Shown: positions 15,958 through 25,101 of the stretch, in pieces
Numbering within the stretch: position 1 is the first letter of the stretch
Layout: each line of letters begins with the position of its first letter
Assembly: GCF_900105255.1 (NCBI RefSeq)
Contig: NZ_LT629763.1
Location: 496,001 to 560,000 of the forward strand
DNA length: 64,000 bases
Reading direction: 5' to 3'
Source: Halopseudomonas sabulinigri
GTDB lineage: Bacteria > Pseudomonadota > Gammaproteobacteria > Pseudomonadales > Pseudomonadaceae
Made by a program: the position numbers and the translations under genes
The notes under the pieces: model-generated
Told to the model about the DNA's origin: nothing
Databases searched by the model: none
Seen by the model: only the letters and a program-made list of their open reading frames with translations

Positions 15958-16956
15958 TTACTGGTCGAGCAGGGTGCTCAAGAGTTCCGGTGCGTACAGT
16001 GCGCTCTGGAATTCAGGCACATAGTCGTACTTGATCATGCGGCCCGGATCCAGCGCGCGAATGAACGCTGAAAAGCTGCCATCGCCCAGCGTCAGCTTTA
16101 CATCGTCTGGGTCAGAGGATGAGGCCGAGAGCAACTGCCGTGACACGGCGTGGCCCCAGGCCAGATTGCCGTCGTGATCGAGGTTGGTAAAGCTGGTGGT
16201 CGCCAGTGCCGGTTCGGTAGCTAAGTCATCGAGGCGGTTCGCCTGGATGCTGAAGTCCAGCTTGCCGCTTTCGCTGTCGTAAACATCGAAGGTCAGATCG
16301 TCAGCTGATTCGCGGTAGTCGATCCGGGTAAGCCACTTGGGCAGGTTGTAACCAACGACGCCGCGCACGCGTGCCACTTCGGTATCCACCGGCAGCTTGA
16401 GCACATAGCCCCACATGTCGCTGTCCATCGACTGGCCAATCAGGCTGAATGGCCCCATGTTGGCACTGCCCGGTTTGTTGGTGACGATCGACAGCGCAAT
16501 CTCGTTGTAGCTGTCGTTGTCGCAGTAGTGATAGGCGTAGGCTGTGAGCGCAATCAGCCCGCGGCCTGGCCAAATCTGCAGCGGCTGCACCTGCTCCAAT
16601 ACCTTAGCTGGCATCAGCTCGGTCAGGCGATCGATGTCGGCAGTGAACACCAGGGTCACCCGGCTGTTGCGGTAGTAGAAGTTAGGCGAGTAAGACTCAA
16701 AGCCGATATCGACACGGGTTTTCTCGAGCGTCTGGAACCAGCTGAGATCCAGTGTCGGGTCTTCGTTAGCGATAACGCTCAGCGGTGGATTGGAGTGGAA
16801 GCGATCGTACAGCCCGCCCGCGACGAGGGGTACTTCGTGCCCTGCAATCATGGCAATGGCTGTTTTTGTCTGTGTTGTAGTTTCAGCCACTGCGGGCAAG
16901 GTGGCGAGGCCGATGCTCAGGCTCGCTGCGAGCGCGAATGTCTTCAGGGTGGTCAT
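15958..16956 (-). CDS. Exported acetoacetate-decarboxylase-like protein
   Basis: 332 aa with a Sec signal peptide (MTTLKTFALAASLSIGLATL...AVAE). The mature part follows the acetoacetate decarboxylase fold: FYYRNSRVTLVFTADIDRLT, LMPAKVLEQVQPLQIWPG and LTAYAYHYCDNDSYNEIALS. A lysine sits in GYNLPKWLTRIDY, roughly where the family has its Schiff-base lysine in a G-x-PK context. Periplasmic members are uncharacterised and need not be decarboxylases. Same strand as the MerR gene, 74 nt upstream of it. Confidence 0.8.
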   Translation of the reverse strand: MTTLKTFALAASLSIGLATLPAVAETTTQTKTAIAMIAGHEVPLVAGGLYDRFHSNPPLSVIANEDPTLDLSWFQTLEKTRVDIGFESYSPNFYYRNSRVTLVFTADIDRLTELMPAKVLEQVQPLQIWPGRGLIALTAYAYHYCDNDSYNEIALSIVTNKPGSANMGPFSLIGQSMDSDMWGYVLKLPVDTEVARVRGVVGYNLPKWLTRIDYRESADDLTFDVYDSESGKLDFSIQANRLDDLATEPALATTSFTNLDHDGNLAWGHAVSRQLLSASSSDPDDVKLTLGDGSFSAFIRALDPGRMIKYDYVPEFQSALYAPELLSTLLDQ

Positions 16957-17250
16957 GCTGTGGTATCTCCGCCTTCATGGGTTGGCCACCGTTTACCGGC
17001 GCACTGAGTGCACCGAGTAAGGTGTAGGCGGACGGTAAGGTTGAAGTGATGTTGAAGGTCAACGGCTTTTTTACCGCTGGTGAATGGTTGCCGGTGTCTG
17101 GGCGATGGCGCAGCCAGAATTGATCTGCTGCTGCGCGCTGGCAAGACTGCGTTGAGCGGTCCGCAAGGAGGGAGGCCAACCCTGGTTGTTGACGCTCTTG
17201 AAAGGCGCTGCAGGGGGCTTTTAGTGCGCGTAAGGCGTCGGACGCAGCGG

Positions 17251-19596
17251 TCAGGGTGTGCCGGCAGCGGCTAGCAGACGCGCACGCAACTGTGCATCCA
17301 ATTCGTATGGAAATGCTGCCAGCGGGCAGGGTGGGGAAATCAGATAACCCTGAATCTCGTGGCAACCGGCGGCCCGTACCAGTTGCAGTTGCTCGTCGCT
17401 TTCAACACCTTCGCAGACGGTCCGTTTGCCAAGTTCCTTGGCCAGATCGGCAATCATTCGCACAATGGCTCTGGCGTCCTGCTTGGTCAGTAGTTCGGTC
17501 ACGAACGAGCGATCAATTTTCAGCGTGTCGAACGGAAACCGTCGCAAGTAGGACAATGAAGAATAACCGGTACCGAAGTCGTCGAGCGCCAGGCGTACGC
17601 CGGTGCTGCGTATGTCGTTGAGAACGGTCATGGCCTTGTCGGCATCCTCGATCAGCACCGATTCGGTCAATTCCAGCTCAAGCTTCTCCGGCGCAATACC
17701 AGAGCTGCGCAGGACCTGTTTGAGGTGATGCAGATACTCGCCAAACTGTAGTTGAGAGGCTGACACGTTGACCGCAATTGTCAGGCCCGCCAGCTCCTTG
17801 GTGCCAGCTCGGCAGGCTTCGGTTAGCGCCCAGATATCGAGGCTGTCGATCAGGCCGCACTGCTCTGCGATTGGAATGAACTCCATCGGGCTGATAGCCC
17901 CCAGCTCAGGATGGTGCCAACGCATCAGCGCCTCTGCCCCGGTGATTTTCCCGCTTTGCAGATCCAGCTTGGGCTGCCAATGCAGACTGATCTCGCCGTT
18001 GTCGATGGCGCTGCGCAGGCCTTGTTCGATGCTCAGCCGCCGGCGGTTAGCATCGCCGAGCTCGTGTGAGTAGGATCTCCAGCGGCCGCGCCCGGCCTCC
18101 TTGGCTGCGTACATCGCGATGTCCGCCTGCACCAGCAGGTCATCCAGGCTGCAGTGAGTTTCACTACGCAACGTGAAGCCAACGCTGGCGCCAATGCGGA
18201 ACTGGCGCTCTGCCAGCGCGATGGGCTCAGCCACGCTCTGTACTACCTGCTGAGCCAGCTTGCGGGCAGCGGCTTCTACATCATGGCCCCATAAGGCGAT
18301 GGCAAATTCGTCGCCGCCCAGACGCGCTATCAATGCATGCTCCCCCGCACAAGCACCTAGCCGTTTGGCAACGACTATAAGCAGTGCGTCGCCCACGCTG
18401 TGGCCGTAGTTGTCGTTAACTACCTTGAATCGGTCGAGGTCGATGCAGAGCAACGCGAGAGGTTTGTGTTGCTCTATCGCTTCGCTCAGGGCTTCACGCA
18501 GGTAAAAGCGGTTGGCCAGCGAGGTGAGCGAATCGGTATGCGCCAGCTCGCGAAGCTTTTGTTCGCTTTTGACCTTGTCGGTCACATCGGTCAACACGCC
18601 GCGCCAGCCTACAAACATGCCTTCTGCCGAGTACAGGCACTTGCCGGTCATCACCAGATTTTTATCGCCCTCGGCTGAAAGCATGGTGAGGTGCACGTCG
18701 CGAAAGGCTGATCCTTCGCCAAGCAGCATTTCCAGTTGTGCCAGATTATCGGGACAACGCATGGCGAGCAGTTGATGAAAGCTGTAGGCGCTGTTTTCGC
18801 CGTCGCGCAGCAGCAGCACGTCAGTCAGCCGCGGTGAGACGTGGTTGAGCTTGCCATCCACTGCGGTTTCCCAGAGCGCATCGCCGGCGTTGTGTTCAAA
18901 GTCCTGCAGTAGCACCGTCATCTCTTGCTCTTGCCGCTCGGACCGGGCTTTGGCGGCAATCAGGTCGGTGGACTGACGCCAGGCGAATAGGGAGCCGATC
19001 AACACCATGGGTGAATACAGCAGTACCAGAATGGCGACGCCAAGGTACGCCGTCTGCCCGGACAGCCAGAGTGCCCCTATGGCGGCAAAGGAGTAGATAA
19101 GCGTGTAACTGATGCTGGCGTAGGGCAAAGGGCTGAGCACAAAACTGCCGGCGCCGATCATACCGGTCACTATGGTGGCTATCGCCAGCTGTTGGCCGCG
19201 CGAGGCATCGGGAAACCAGGTCAGTACCATCCAGGCCCACATGAGCGCCAAAATGGCGGCGTGCAAGGTAGCCTTGTGCGCGGACGCGGATGAGGCGCGC
19301 ACAATAGGGCGCTTGCGTGCCCTGTACCAACCCAGGGCAGAGAATGCGCAAACCAGAGAGAGTAGCCCAAGCCACAGCAACAGGCCGGTGGGAAAATGGG
19401 GAGCAAAGGCAAGGAGCACGCAGCTACCACTGCCGACGTTGGCGAGCATCATGGGGAGTGACACGCTCACCACCGAATTGAGCTGGGTGCCCCGCAGGCG
19501 TGCCACATCGGTATCGTCAGACGAATACATCGTCGATACATCGGCGAAAAGCTGGCGAACCTCTGCTCTACGGTCTTTTGCTCTACGGTCTTTCAA
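17251..19596 (-). CDS. Membrane GGDEF-EAL cyclic-di-GMP enzyme
   Basis: 781 aa. About six hydrophobic helices (residues 45-215) form an MASE-like membrane sensor; a PAS-like segment about 235-340 follows. The GGDEF domain keeps RLGGDEF and the EAL domain keeps GAEALMRW, NVSASQLQ, DDFGTGYSSL and CEGVES, so both cyclase and phosphodiesterase sites look intact. It would set local c-di-GMP in the inner membrane, controlling motility or biofilm. The start is uncertain: the frame begins with TTG 19596 and immediately contains a 15-base tandem repeat (KDRRA twice); ATG 19530 is the next in-frame start. Confidence 0.92.
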   Translation of the reverse strand: MKDRRAKDRRAEVRQLFADVSTMYSSDDTDVARLRGTQLNSVVSVSLPMMLANVGSGSCVLLAFAPHFPTGLLLWLGLLSLVCAFSALGWYRARKRPIVRASSASAHKATLHAAILALMWAWMVLTWFPDASRGQQLAIATIVTGMIGAGSFVLSPLPYASISYTLIYSFAAIGALWLSGQTAYLGVAILVLLYSPMVLIGSLFAWRQSTDLIAAKARSERQEQEMTVLLQDFEHNAGDALWETAVDGKLNHVSPRLTDVLLLRDGENSAYSFHQLLAMRCPDNLAQLEMLLGEGSAFRDVHLTMLSAEGDKNLVMTGKCLYSAEGMFVGWRGVLTDVTDKVKSEQKLRELAHTDSLTSLANRFYLREALSEAIEQHKPLALLCIDLDRFKVVNDNYGHSVGDALLIVVAKRLGACAGEHALIARLGGDEFAIALWGHDVEAAARKLAQQVVQSVAEPIALAERQFRIGASVGFTLRSETHCSLDDLLVQADIAMYAAKEAGRGRWRSYSHELGDANRRRLSIEQGLRSAIDNGEISLHWQPKLDLQSGKITGAEALMRWHHPELGAISPMEFIPIAEQCGLIDSLDIWALTEACRAGTKELAGLTIAVNVSASQLQFGEYLHHLKQVLRSSGIAPEKLELELTESVLIEDADKAMTVLNDIRSTGVRLALDDFGTGYSSLSYLRRFPFDTLKIDRSFVTELLTKQDARAIVRMIADLAKELGKRTVCEGVESDEQLQLVRAAGCHEIQGYLISPPCPLAAFPYELDAQLRARLLAAAGTP

Positions 19597-19748
19597 CTAC
19601 GCATACTCGACTGGCCGGTAATAAGCGTGTCTACCTTGCTAACTCTAGCAGAAGGCCATCACCTGGAATAAAAAATGGGGGCACAGGCCAGCTTGCATGG
19701 GTGGTGTAAACCCATCGACGCCGCCGAGCAGCGCCGACAGGGTGCAGC

Positions 19749-20600
19749 CTAGGCGTCAGCCCGGAAATCACTGGCCGCATGGCGTTCAGCGAGTTGTTCC
19801 GACTCCTCCCCCCAGACCCGGTTGACCATGCGGCCGCGCTTCACGGCCGGGCGTTGGGCGATGGCTGCTGCCCAACGCTGCACGTGCTGATACTCCTGAA
19901 CGGAGAGAAACTCGCCGGCACTGTACAGCGCGCCTTCTGCGAGCAGGCCGTACCAGGGGTAGATGGCGATATCGGCAATACTGTATTGGCTGCCGGCCAT
20001 ATATTCGTGCTCGGCCAGATGGCGGTTGAGTACATCAAGCTGCCGTTTTACTTCCATGGCAAACCGATTGATGGGGTACTCAAACTTCTCCGGCGCGTAG
20101 GCATAGAAGTGGCCAAAACCGCCGCCCAGATAGGGCGCCGAGCCCATTTGCCAGAACAGCCAGTTCATCGCCTCGGTGCGCTCGGCATGCGCTGTTGGCA
20201 GCAATACGCCAAACTTCTCTGCCAGGTACAGCAGTATCGAGGCAGACTCGAACACGCGGGTGGGCGGATTGGTGCTGTGATCCATCAGCGCCGGGATTTT
20301 GGAATTGGGATTGGCGGCAACAAAACCGCTGGAGAACTGATCACCTTCGTTGATGCGTATCAGCCAGGCGTCGTACTCGGCATCGCGAAAACCCAGCTCC
20401 AGCAATTCTTCAAACATGATGGTCGCTTTTACGCCGTTGGGCGTGGCCAGCGAATACAGCTGAAACGGATGCTGGCCGACTGGCAGGGCCTTGTCATGCG
20501 TTGGGCCGGCGATCGGGCGATTGATATTGGCAAATTTGCCACCGCTTTCGGCGTCCCAGGTCCAGACTTTGGGCGGTTCGTACTGCTTGTCGTTGCTCAT
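19749..20600 (-). CDS. yghU: YghU-type glutathione S-transferase / disulfide-bond reductase
   Basis: 283 aa. It has the long N-terminal extension typical of YghU (YEPPKVWTWD, GGKFANINRPIAGPTHDKAL). The thioredoxin-like domain follows (LYSLATPNGVKATIMFEELL, NPNSKIPALMDH, VFESASILLYLAEKFG), where the TPNG segment supplies the glutathione-binding site. An all-helical C-terminal domain (SIADIAIYPWYG) completes it. The E. coli homologue reduces disulfides and organic hydroperoxides with two glutathiones. Cytoplasmic, monocistronic. Confidence 0.93.
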   Translation of the reverse strand: MSNDKQYEPPKVWTWDAESGGKFANINRPIAGPTHDKALPVGQHPFQLYSLATPNGVKATIMFEELLELGFRDAEYDAWLIRINEGDQFSSGFVAANPNSKIPALMDHSTNPPTRVFESASILLYLAEKFGVLLPTAHAERTEAMNWLFWQMGSAPYLGGGFGHFYAYAPEKFEYPINRFAMEVKRQLDVLNRHLAEHEYMAGSQYSIADIAIYPWYGLLAEGALYSAGEFLSVQEYQHVQRWAAAIAQRPAVKRGRMVNRVWGEESEQLAERHAASDFRADA

Positions 20601-20706
20601 ATTGCGTGGTCCCGAACAGTGAATGGCGAGCCCGAGTGGATCACAGGCCCGATACAGGTAGCCGAAATCCTAGCATGGAGTCGGCTACCCCACCTCGCGG
20701 CATGGA

Positions 20707-22629
20707 TCAGACCTTGTAATAGGCCAGCAGCGCACGGAGCTTCTCCGCCAGTTGCGTCAGGTTCTGACTGGCAATGCGGGTTTGCTCCACCTGTTCACTG
20801 TTCTTCAGTGCCTCATCACTGATGCGCACTACGTTGCGGTTGATCTCTTCCGACACGTGGCTCTGCTCTTCGGCGGCGCTGGCAATTTCAGTATTTACCT
20901 GGTTGATACGCGTGACCGCATTCATTACATCACTGAACGCCTTGCCGGCGGCCTCGGCGACTTCAGCATTACGGGTTGCGAGGGCGCGGTTGCTTTCCAT
21001 CATGCTGGAGGAGCGGCTCACACCGGTCTGCACCCGGTCGATCATGCTGTGAATCTGTTGGGTGGACGCCTGAGTGCGCTGGGCGAGTGAGCGCACCTCA
21101 TCCGCGACCACCGCAAAGCCGCGACCCTGTTCGCCCGCGCGCGCTGCTTCAATGGCGGCGTTCAAGGCCAGCAGGTTGGTTTGCTCGGCAATACCAACGA
21201 TGACTTCCAGCACCTTGCCGATGTCGTTGGAAGCCGAGGCCAGTTCATCAATCACCTGCATGGACGCGGTAATCTCACTGGCCTGTTGCTGAATGCTGCT
21301 GACCGTGCTGTTCATGGTGCCGCGGCCTTCTTCGGCTTCACGGCTGGCCTGGTTGGCGGCGGTTTCCCCGGCGGCGGCGCTCTGCGCGACACTCTGCGCA
21401 GTAAGACTCATTTCATGCATGGCCGTGGCCACCATCTCGGTCTCACGGTTCTGCACACTCACCGAGCTAGCGGATTGCTCGGCAATACGCGCCAACTCAT
21501 CGGCCTGCTTGAGAATGGTGCCGGACGATTCCAGCGCCTCACGGATGGTGTGCTGGATGCGGTCGAGCAGACGGTCGAAGGCACCGGCGAGGATGGCAAA
21601 CTCATCGCGGCCTTGTGCATTGAAACGCACGGTGAGATCGCCCTTGCCGTCGGCGATATCCTCGATCGCAGCGATGGTGGCATTCAGCGGTCGGCTGACG
21701 ATGAACTTCATCAGCAGGCTGATACCAATCGCCAGAATGACGCCGGCCAGGGTGATCAGCGCGGCGACCGCCAGCGAGTTCTTGATGATGAGGGCGCTCA
21801 CTTCCGCATTTGAATAGCCCAGCACAATGTCGTAGCCCCAGGGCGCGAACGGCGCTGTTTCAATGTGCCACTGGCCTTCGGTATCGGCCAGGGCGTCGGC
21901 AATCTGCTCGTCGGACAGATGCGAGGAGTGCATGCGAATCTTGCCGGTGGGGTCGCGCAGGGCAACAAAGCCGTCTTCCAGAATACGCGCATCGGCAATC
22001 GCCTCGGCCAGCGAAGTGAGGTTGGCGGAATAGCCCACATACCAGATGCCCAGCACCCGGCCGCTGGCGTCCTTGATCGGCTCGTAACCGGTCAGGTAAG
22101 GCTGCCCGAGAATATCGACCTGACCATAAAATGCCTGCCCGGCGAGTATCGCCTTGATCGCCGCGCCGTCTGGCGCCAATTGTGTGCCGATGGCGCGCTG
22201 CCCCTCGCGCATGACGTTGGTAGACACGCGGATGAAGTTATCGCCCTGGCGGGAGAACAGCGTGGCGGTGCCGCCCATGACCTGGGTCAAACCATCCACC
22301 AGGGCAAAATCGTTCGCTTGCGGTTGGTAGCCCAGTTGCAATTGCGCCGCACTGGCCCCGCCCACCTGCACGCTGCTGCCCAATGAAGCCTCTCCCAAGG
22401 CAGTGCCACGCTCGATCAGTAACGCCATGCTGTTGCGAACACGCTCGCTCATGATCGCGTCCGTGACGCCCAACAAGCGCAGCACCTCGTTGCGCAAACC
22501 CGCCGACTCAGTGGTGGCGCGGGCATGGATCAATCGGGTTTGGGTAACGGAGCTGATAACCACGCCGACCAGAATGAAAACAACTAACAGGGCGGCCAAC
22601 GTGGCGACAAACTTCTTTTGCAGGGTCAT
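20707..22629 (-). CDS. Methyl-accepting chemotaxis protein with periplasmic Cache sensor
   Basis: 640 aa from ATG 22629, with AGGAGAG upstream; the earlier in-frame start (22656) has none. TM1 at residues about 7-27; a periplasmic Cache-type domain ([20 protein letters not shown]) about 28-280; TM2 about 288-310; HAMP; and a cytoplasmic signalling helix with the MCP tip [20 protein letters not shown] and [12 protein letters not shown]. The final residues lack a CheR-tethering pentapeptide. It senses a small ligand, perhaps an organic acid as other Cache_3-Cache_2 receptors do, and signals to CheA/CheW encoded elsewhere. Confidence 0.95.
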   Translation of the reverse strand: MTLQKKFVATLAALLVVFILVGVVISSVTQTRLIHARATTESAGLRNEVLRLLGVTDAIMSERVRNSMALLIERGTALGEASLGSSVQVGGASAAQLQLGYQPQANDFALVDGLTQVMGGTATLFSRQGDNFIRVSTNVMREGQRAIGTQLAPDGAAIKAILAGQAFYGQVDILGQPYLTGYEPIKDASGRVLGIWYVGYSANLTSLAEAIADARILEDGFVALRDPTGKIRMHSSHLSDEQIADALADTEGQWHIETAPFAPWGYDIVLGYSNAEVSALIIKNSLAVAALITLAGVILAIGISLLMKFIVSRPLNATIAAIEDIADGKGDLTVRFNAQGRDEFAILAGAFDRLLDRIQHTIREALESSGTILKQADELARIAEQSASSVSVQNRETEMVATAMHEMSLTAQSVAQSAAAGETAANQASREAEEGRGTMNSTVSSIQQQASEITASMQVIDELASASNDIGKVLEVIVGIAEQTNLLALNAAIEAARAGEQGRGFAVVADEVRSLAQRTQASTQQIHSMIDRVQTGVSRSSSMMESNRALATRNAEVAEAAGKAFSDVMNAVTRINQVNTEIASAAEEQSHVSEEINRNVVRISDEALKNSEQVEQTRIASQNLTQLAEKLRALLAYYKV

Positions 22630-22818
22630 TGGGGGAGCTCTCCTGAATGCCGACATGGCACGACCTTGCCTTGCTATCGGCTGAAGCGGAGCGAGGTTTA
22701 GTGAAAACCTCAGGGCGGTAGTGACTTTCGCCCGTTCCGGTGCGCGCCGGTCGAGAGCGGCGGCTTAAGGTTGTTGCTGGGATACCTGCGGTGATTGAGC
22801 GCTCCGCTCTATGGTGGA

Positions 22819-25101
22819 TCACACCCGCTCGCTGCCAACCTCCCACCAGGTGGGTAGCAGGGCGCGTACGCTGCGCTGCCCGAAGCGATCATCCAGCAGG
22901 TAGACCACGCCGTTGTCCTGGGTGGTGCGAATCACCCGCCCGGCAGCCTGTACTACTTTCTGTAGCCCGGGGTAGAGGTAGGCGTAGTCGTAGCCGTTGC
23001 CACCCTGATCGGCAAACATGGTTTGCAGGCGTTCCTTCATTTCTTCATTGACCGGATTGATCTGCGGCAGACCAAGGGTGGCAATGAAGGCGCCTATCAA
23101 TCGACTGCCCGGCAGGTCGATCCCTTCACCAAAGGCGCCGCCGAGCACAGCAAACCCGATGCCCTGGCCCTGCTCGGTGAAGCGCGCGAGAAAGGCGCTG
23201 CGCTCACCCTCGTTCATGCTGCGCGACTGAGCCCAGACGGGGATAGCGGGGTAGCTCTGCTGAAAACGCTCCAGCGCCTGCTGCAGGTAGGCGTAACTGC
23301 TGAAGAAGGCCAGATAGTTACCCGGCTGCTGGGCAAACTGCTGCGCGATCAGGTCTGCGATGGGCTGCAGGCTGGCGGTACGATGCTGGTACCGGGTGGA
23401 GAGGTTACGAATCACCGAGACGCGCAACTGCGTGGGTTTGAACGGCGAATCAACCTCCAGCCAGCGGCTCTGCTCCGGCAGGCCGAGTAAGTCTGCGTAA
23501 TACTGCGCGGGACTCAGGGTGGCGGAAAACAGCGTGGTGCTGTGGGCACTGGCAAAGCGCTGCTTGAGAAAGGGCGCCGGCACCATGTTGCGCAGGCACA
23601 GGGTCGAGAGGGTGCGCTGGCCGCCAAAGCCTTCATGCCGCGTTATGTCGAATAACGAGTGCGGGCCATAGGCTTCGGCCAGCCGGCAGAACAGCATGGC
23701 ATCGAAGTAGAAGCGCAGCAGCGCGGCCTCGTTGCCGGTGGGTTGCTCGGTCAGGTGATCGGTGATGGCGCTGACCGCTTTTTGCAGACTGGCGATGAAC
23801 AGGTCGGCGATGGTCGGGTAGATCTGGTAGTCGTCGGTCTGATCGCGGTGCAGCGCATTCCAGTGGCGGGCTACCCGATCAAGCGAGCTCTTTAATGATT
23901 TGGGTGCGCTACGGCGCAAGACATTGAATACCTGTTGATCGAGTTCGGCGGTGTACATGCCGCGGGCGCGGTCGATCAGATTGTGCGCCTCATCCACTAG
24001 CAGGGTGACGCGCCAATCGTTGAGCACGGTCAGGCCGTAGAGCAGGGCGGTCATGTCGAAGTAATAGTTGTAGTCGCCTACCACCACGTCACTCCAGCGG
24101 CACAGCTCCTGGCTCAGGTAGTAGGGACAGATGTTGTGCTCAAGGGCAATATTGCGAACGCTCGACTGATCCAGCCAGCGGACGTTGACGGCGGCTAATC
24201 GCGCAGCGGGCAGGCGGTCGTAGAAGCCCTCTGCCAGCGGGCAGGATTCGCCGTGGCAGGCTTTGTCCGGGTGCTCGCAGGCTTTGTCGCGGGCGGTATG
24301 TTCCAGCACCCGCAGGGGCATGTCGTTTTGCTGGCTGCGCAGCGTGGCCAGCGCTTCCAGCGCGAGTTGCCGGCCAGGTGTTTTGGCGGTGAGAAAAAAC
24401 AGACGGTCCAGTTGCTGCTCGGGGAAGGCTTTGAGCTGCGGAAACAGGGTGCCGAGGGTCTTGCCGATGCCGGTGGTGGCTTGCGCCATGATGGTCTCGC
24501 CATCGCGCGCCGCGCGAAACACCGCCTTGGCCAGCTGGCGCTGGCCGGCGCGAAAGCTGGCGTGCGGAAAGCGCAGCTCTTGCAGGCAGGCATCCCGCTC
24601 ACCCCGGTGCTGCGTTTCTTGTCGCGCCCAGGCAATAAAACGGTCGCATTGCAGCGCAAAGAAACGCCGCAGGTCGTCTGCCTTGAAGGTCTCGCGATAG
24701 GGCGTTTCTTTCTGACTGATGACGTTGAAGTACACCACCGCCAGGTCGATTTCTTCCAGCGCCAGCTCGGCGCACAACAGCCAGCCGTACACTTTGGCCT
24801 GGGCCCAGTGCAGGCTGCGGTGGTTGTCAGGGATGCGCGAGACGTCGCCGCGGTGGGTCTTGATCTCTTCCAGCAGGTTTTGCGCGGGGTCGTAGCCGTC
24901 GGCACGGCCGGTGACCAGCAACCCGGGGTAGCTGCCAGCCAGAGCGAGCTCGCTGAGATAACCCTCACCCCGCCGGCTGACCACCGTCTGATGCCCGGCA
25001 ATACCTTCCTGGGCGGTGGGTGCGGGAGTAAAGCGCAGGTCGAGATCACCCTCCTTGGCGGTGAACTCGCATAGCGCGCGGACTGCGACGCGGTAGCTCA
25101 C
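22819..25101 (-). CDS. XPD/DinG-type DNA helicase with Cas4-like nuclease-fold N-terminus
   Basis: 760 aa starting at GTG 25101, which overlaps the stop of the FAN1 gene (GTGA); the open frame continues further upstream only as shadow. The N-terminal 170 residues hold D...EEIKTHRGD, a Cas4/RecB-like nuclease motif. Helicase motifs: Walker A TTGIGKT, four spaced cysteines (CEHPDKACHGESC ... CPYYLSQELC) for a 4Fe-4S cluster, LLVDEAHNL, and motif VI QAAGRVIRTT near the C-terminus. It should unwind DNA 5' to 3'. Tight coupling to FAN1 points to joint action on crosslinks or flaps. Confidence 0.92.
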   Translation of the reverse strand: MSYRVAVRALCEFTAKEGDLDLRFTPAPTAQEGIAGHQTVVSRRGEGYLSELALAGSYPGLLVTGRADGYDPAQNLLEEIKTHRGDVSRIPDNHRSLHWAQAKVYGWLLCAELALEEIDLAVVYFNVISQKETPYRETFKADDLRRFFALQCDRFIAWARQETQHRGERDACLQELRFPHASFRAGQRQLAKAVFRAARDGETIMAQATTGIGKTLGTLFPQLKAFPEQQLDRLFFLTAKTPGRQLALEALATLRSQQNDMPLRVLEHTARDKACEHPDKACHGESCPLAEGFYDRLPAARLAAVNVRWLDQSSVRNIALEHNICPYYLSQELCRWSDVVVGDYNYYFDMTALLYGLTVLNDWRVTLLVDEAHNLIDRARGMYTAELDQQVFNVLRRSAPKSLKSSLDRVARHWNALHRDQTDDYQIYPTIADLFIASLQKAVSAITDHLTEQPTGNEAALLRFYFDAMLFCRLAEAYGPHSLFDITRHEGFGGQRTLSTLCLRNMVPAPFLKQRFASAHSTTLFSATLSPAQYYADLLGLPEQSRWLEVDSPFKPTQLRVSVIRNLSTRYQHRTASLQPIADLIAQQFAQQPGNYLAFFSSYAYLQQALERFQQSYPAIPVWAQSRSMNEGERSAFLARFTEQGQGIGFAVLGGAFGEGIDLPGSRLIGAFIATLGLPQINPVNEEMKERLQTMFADQGGNGYDYAYLYPGLQKVVQAAGRVIRTTQDNGVVYLLDDRFGQRSVRALLPTWWEVGSERV

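Noticed and set aside
21181-21817. Plus-strand ORFs opposite the chemoreceptor
   Set aside because: Pure antisense of conserved MCP signalling helices.
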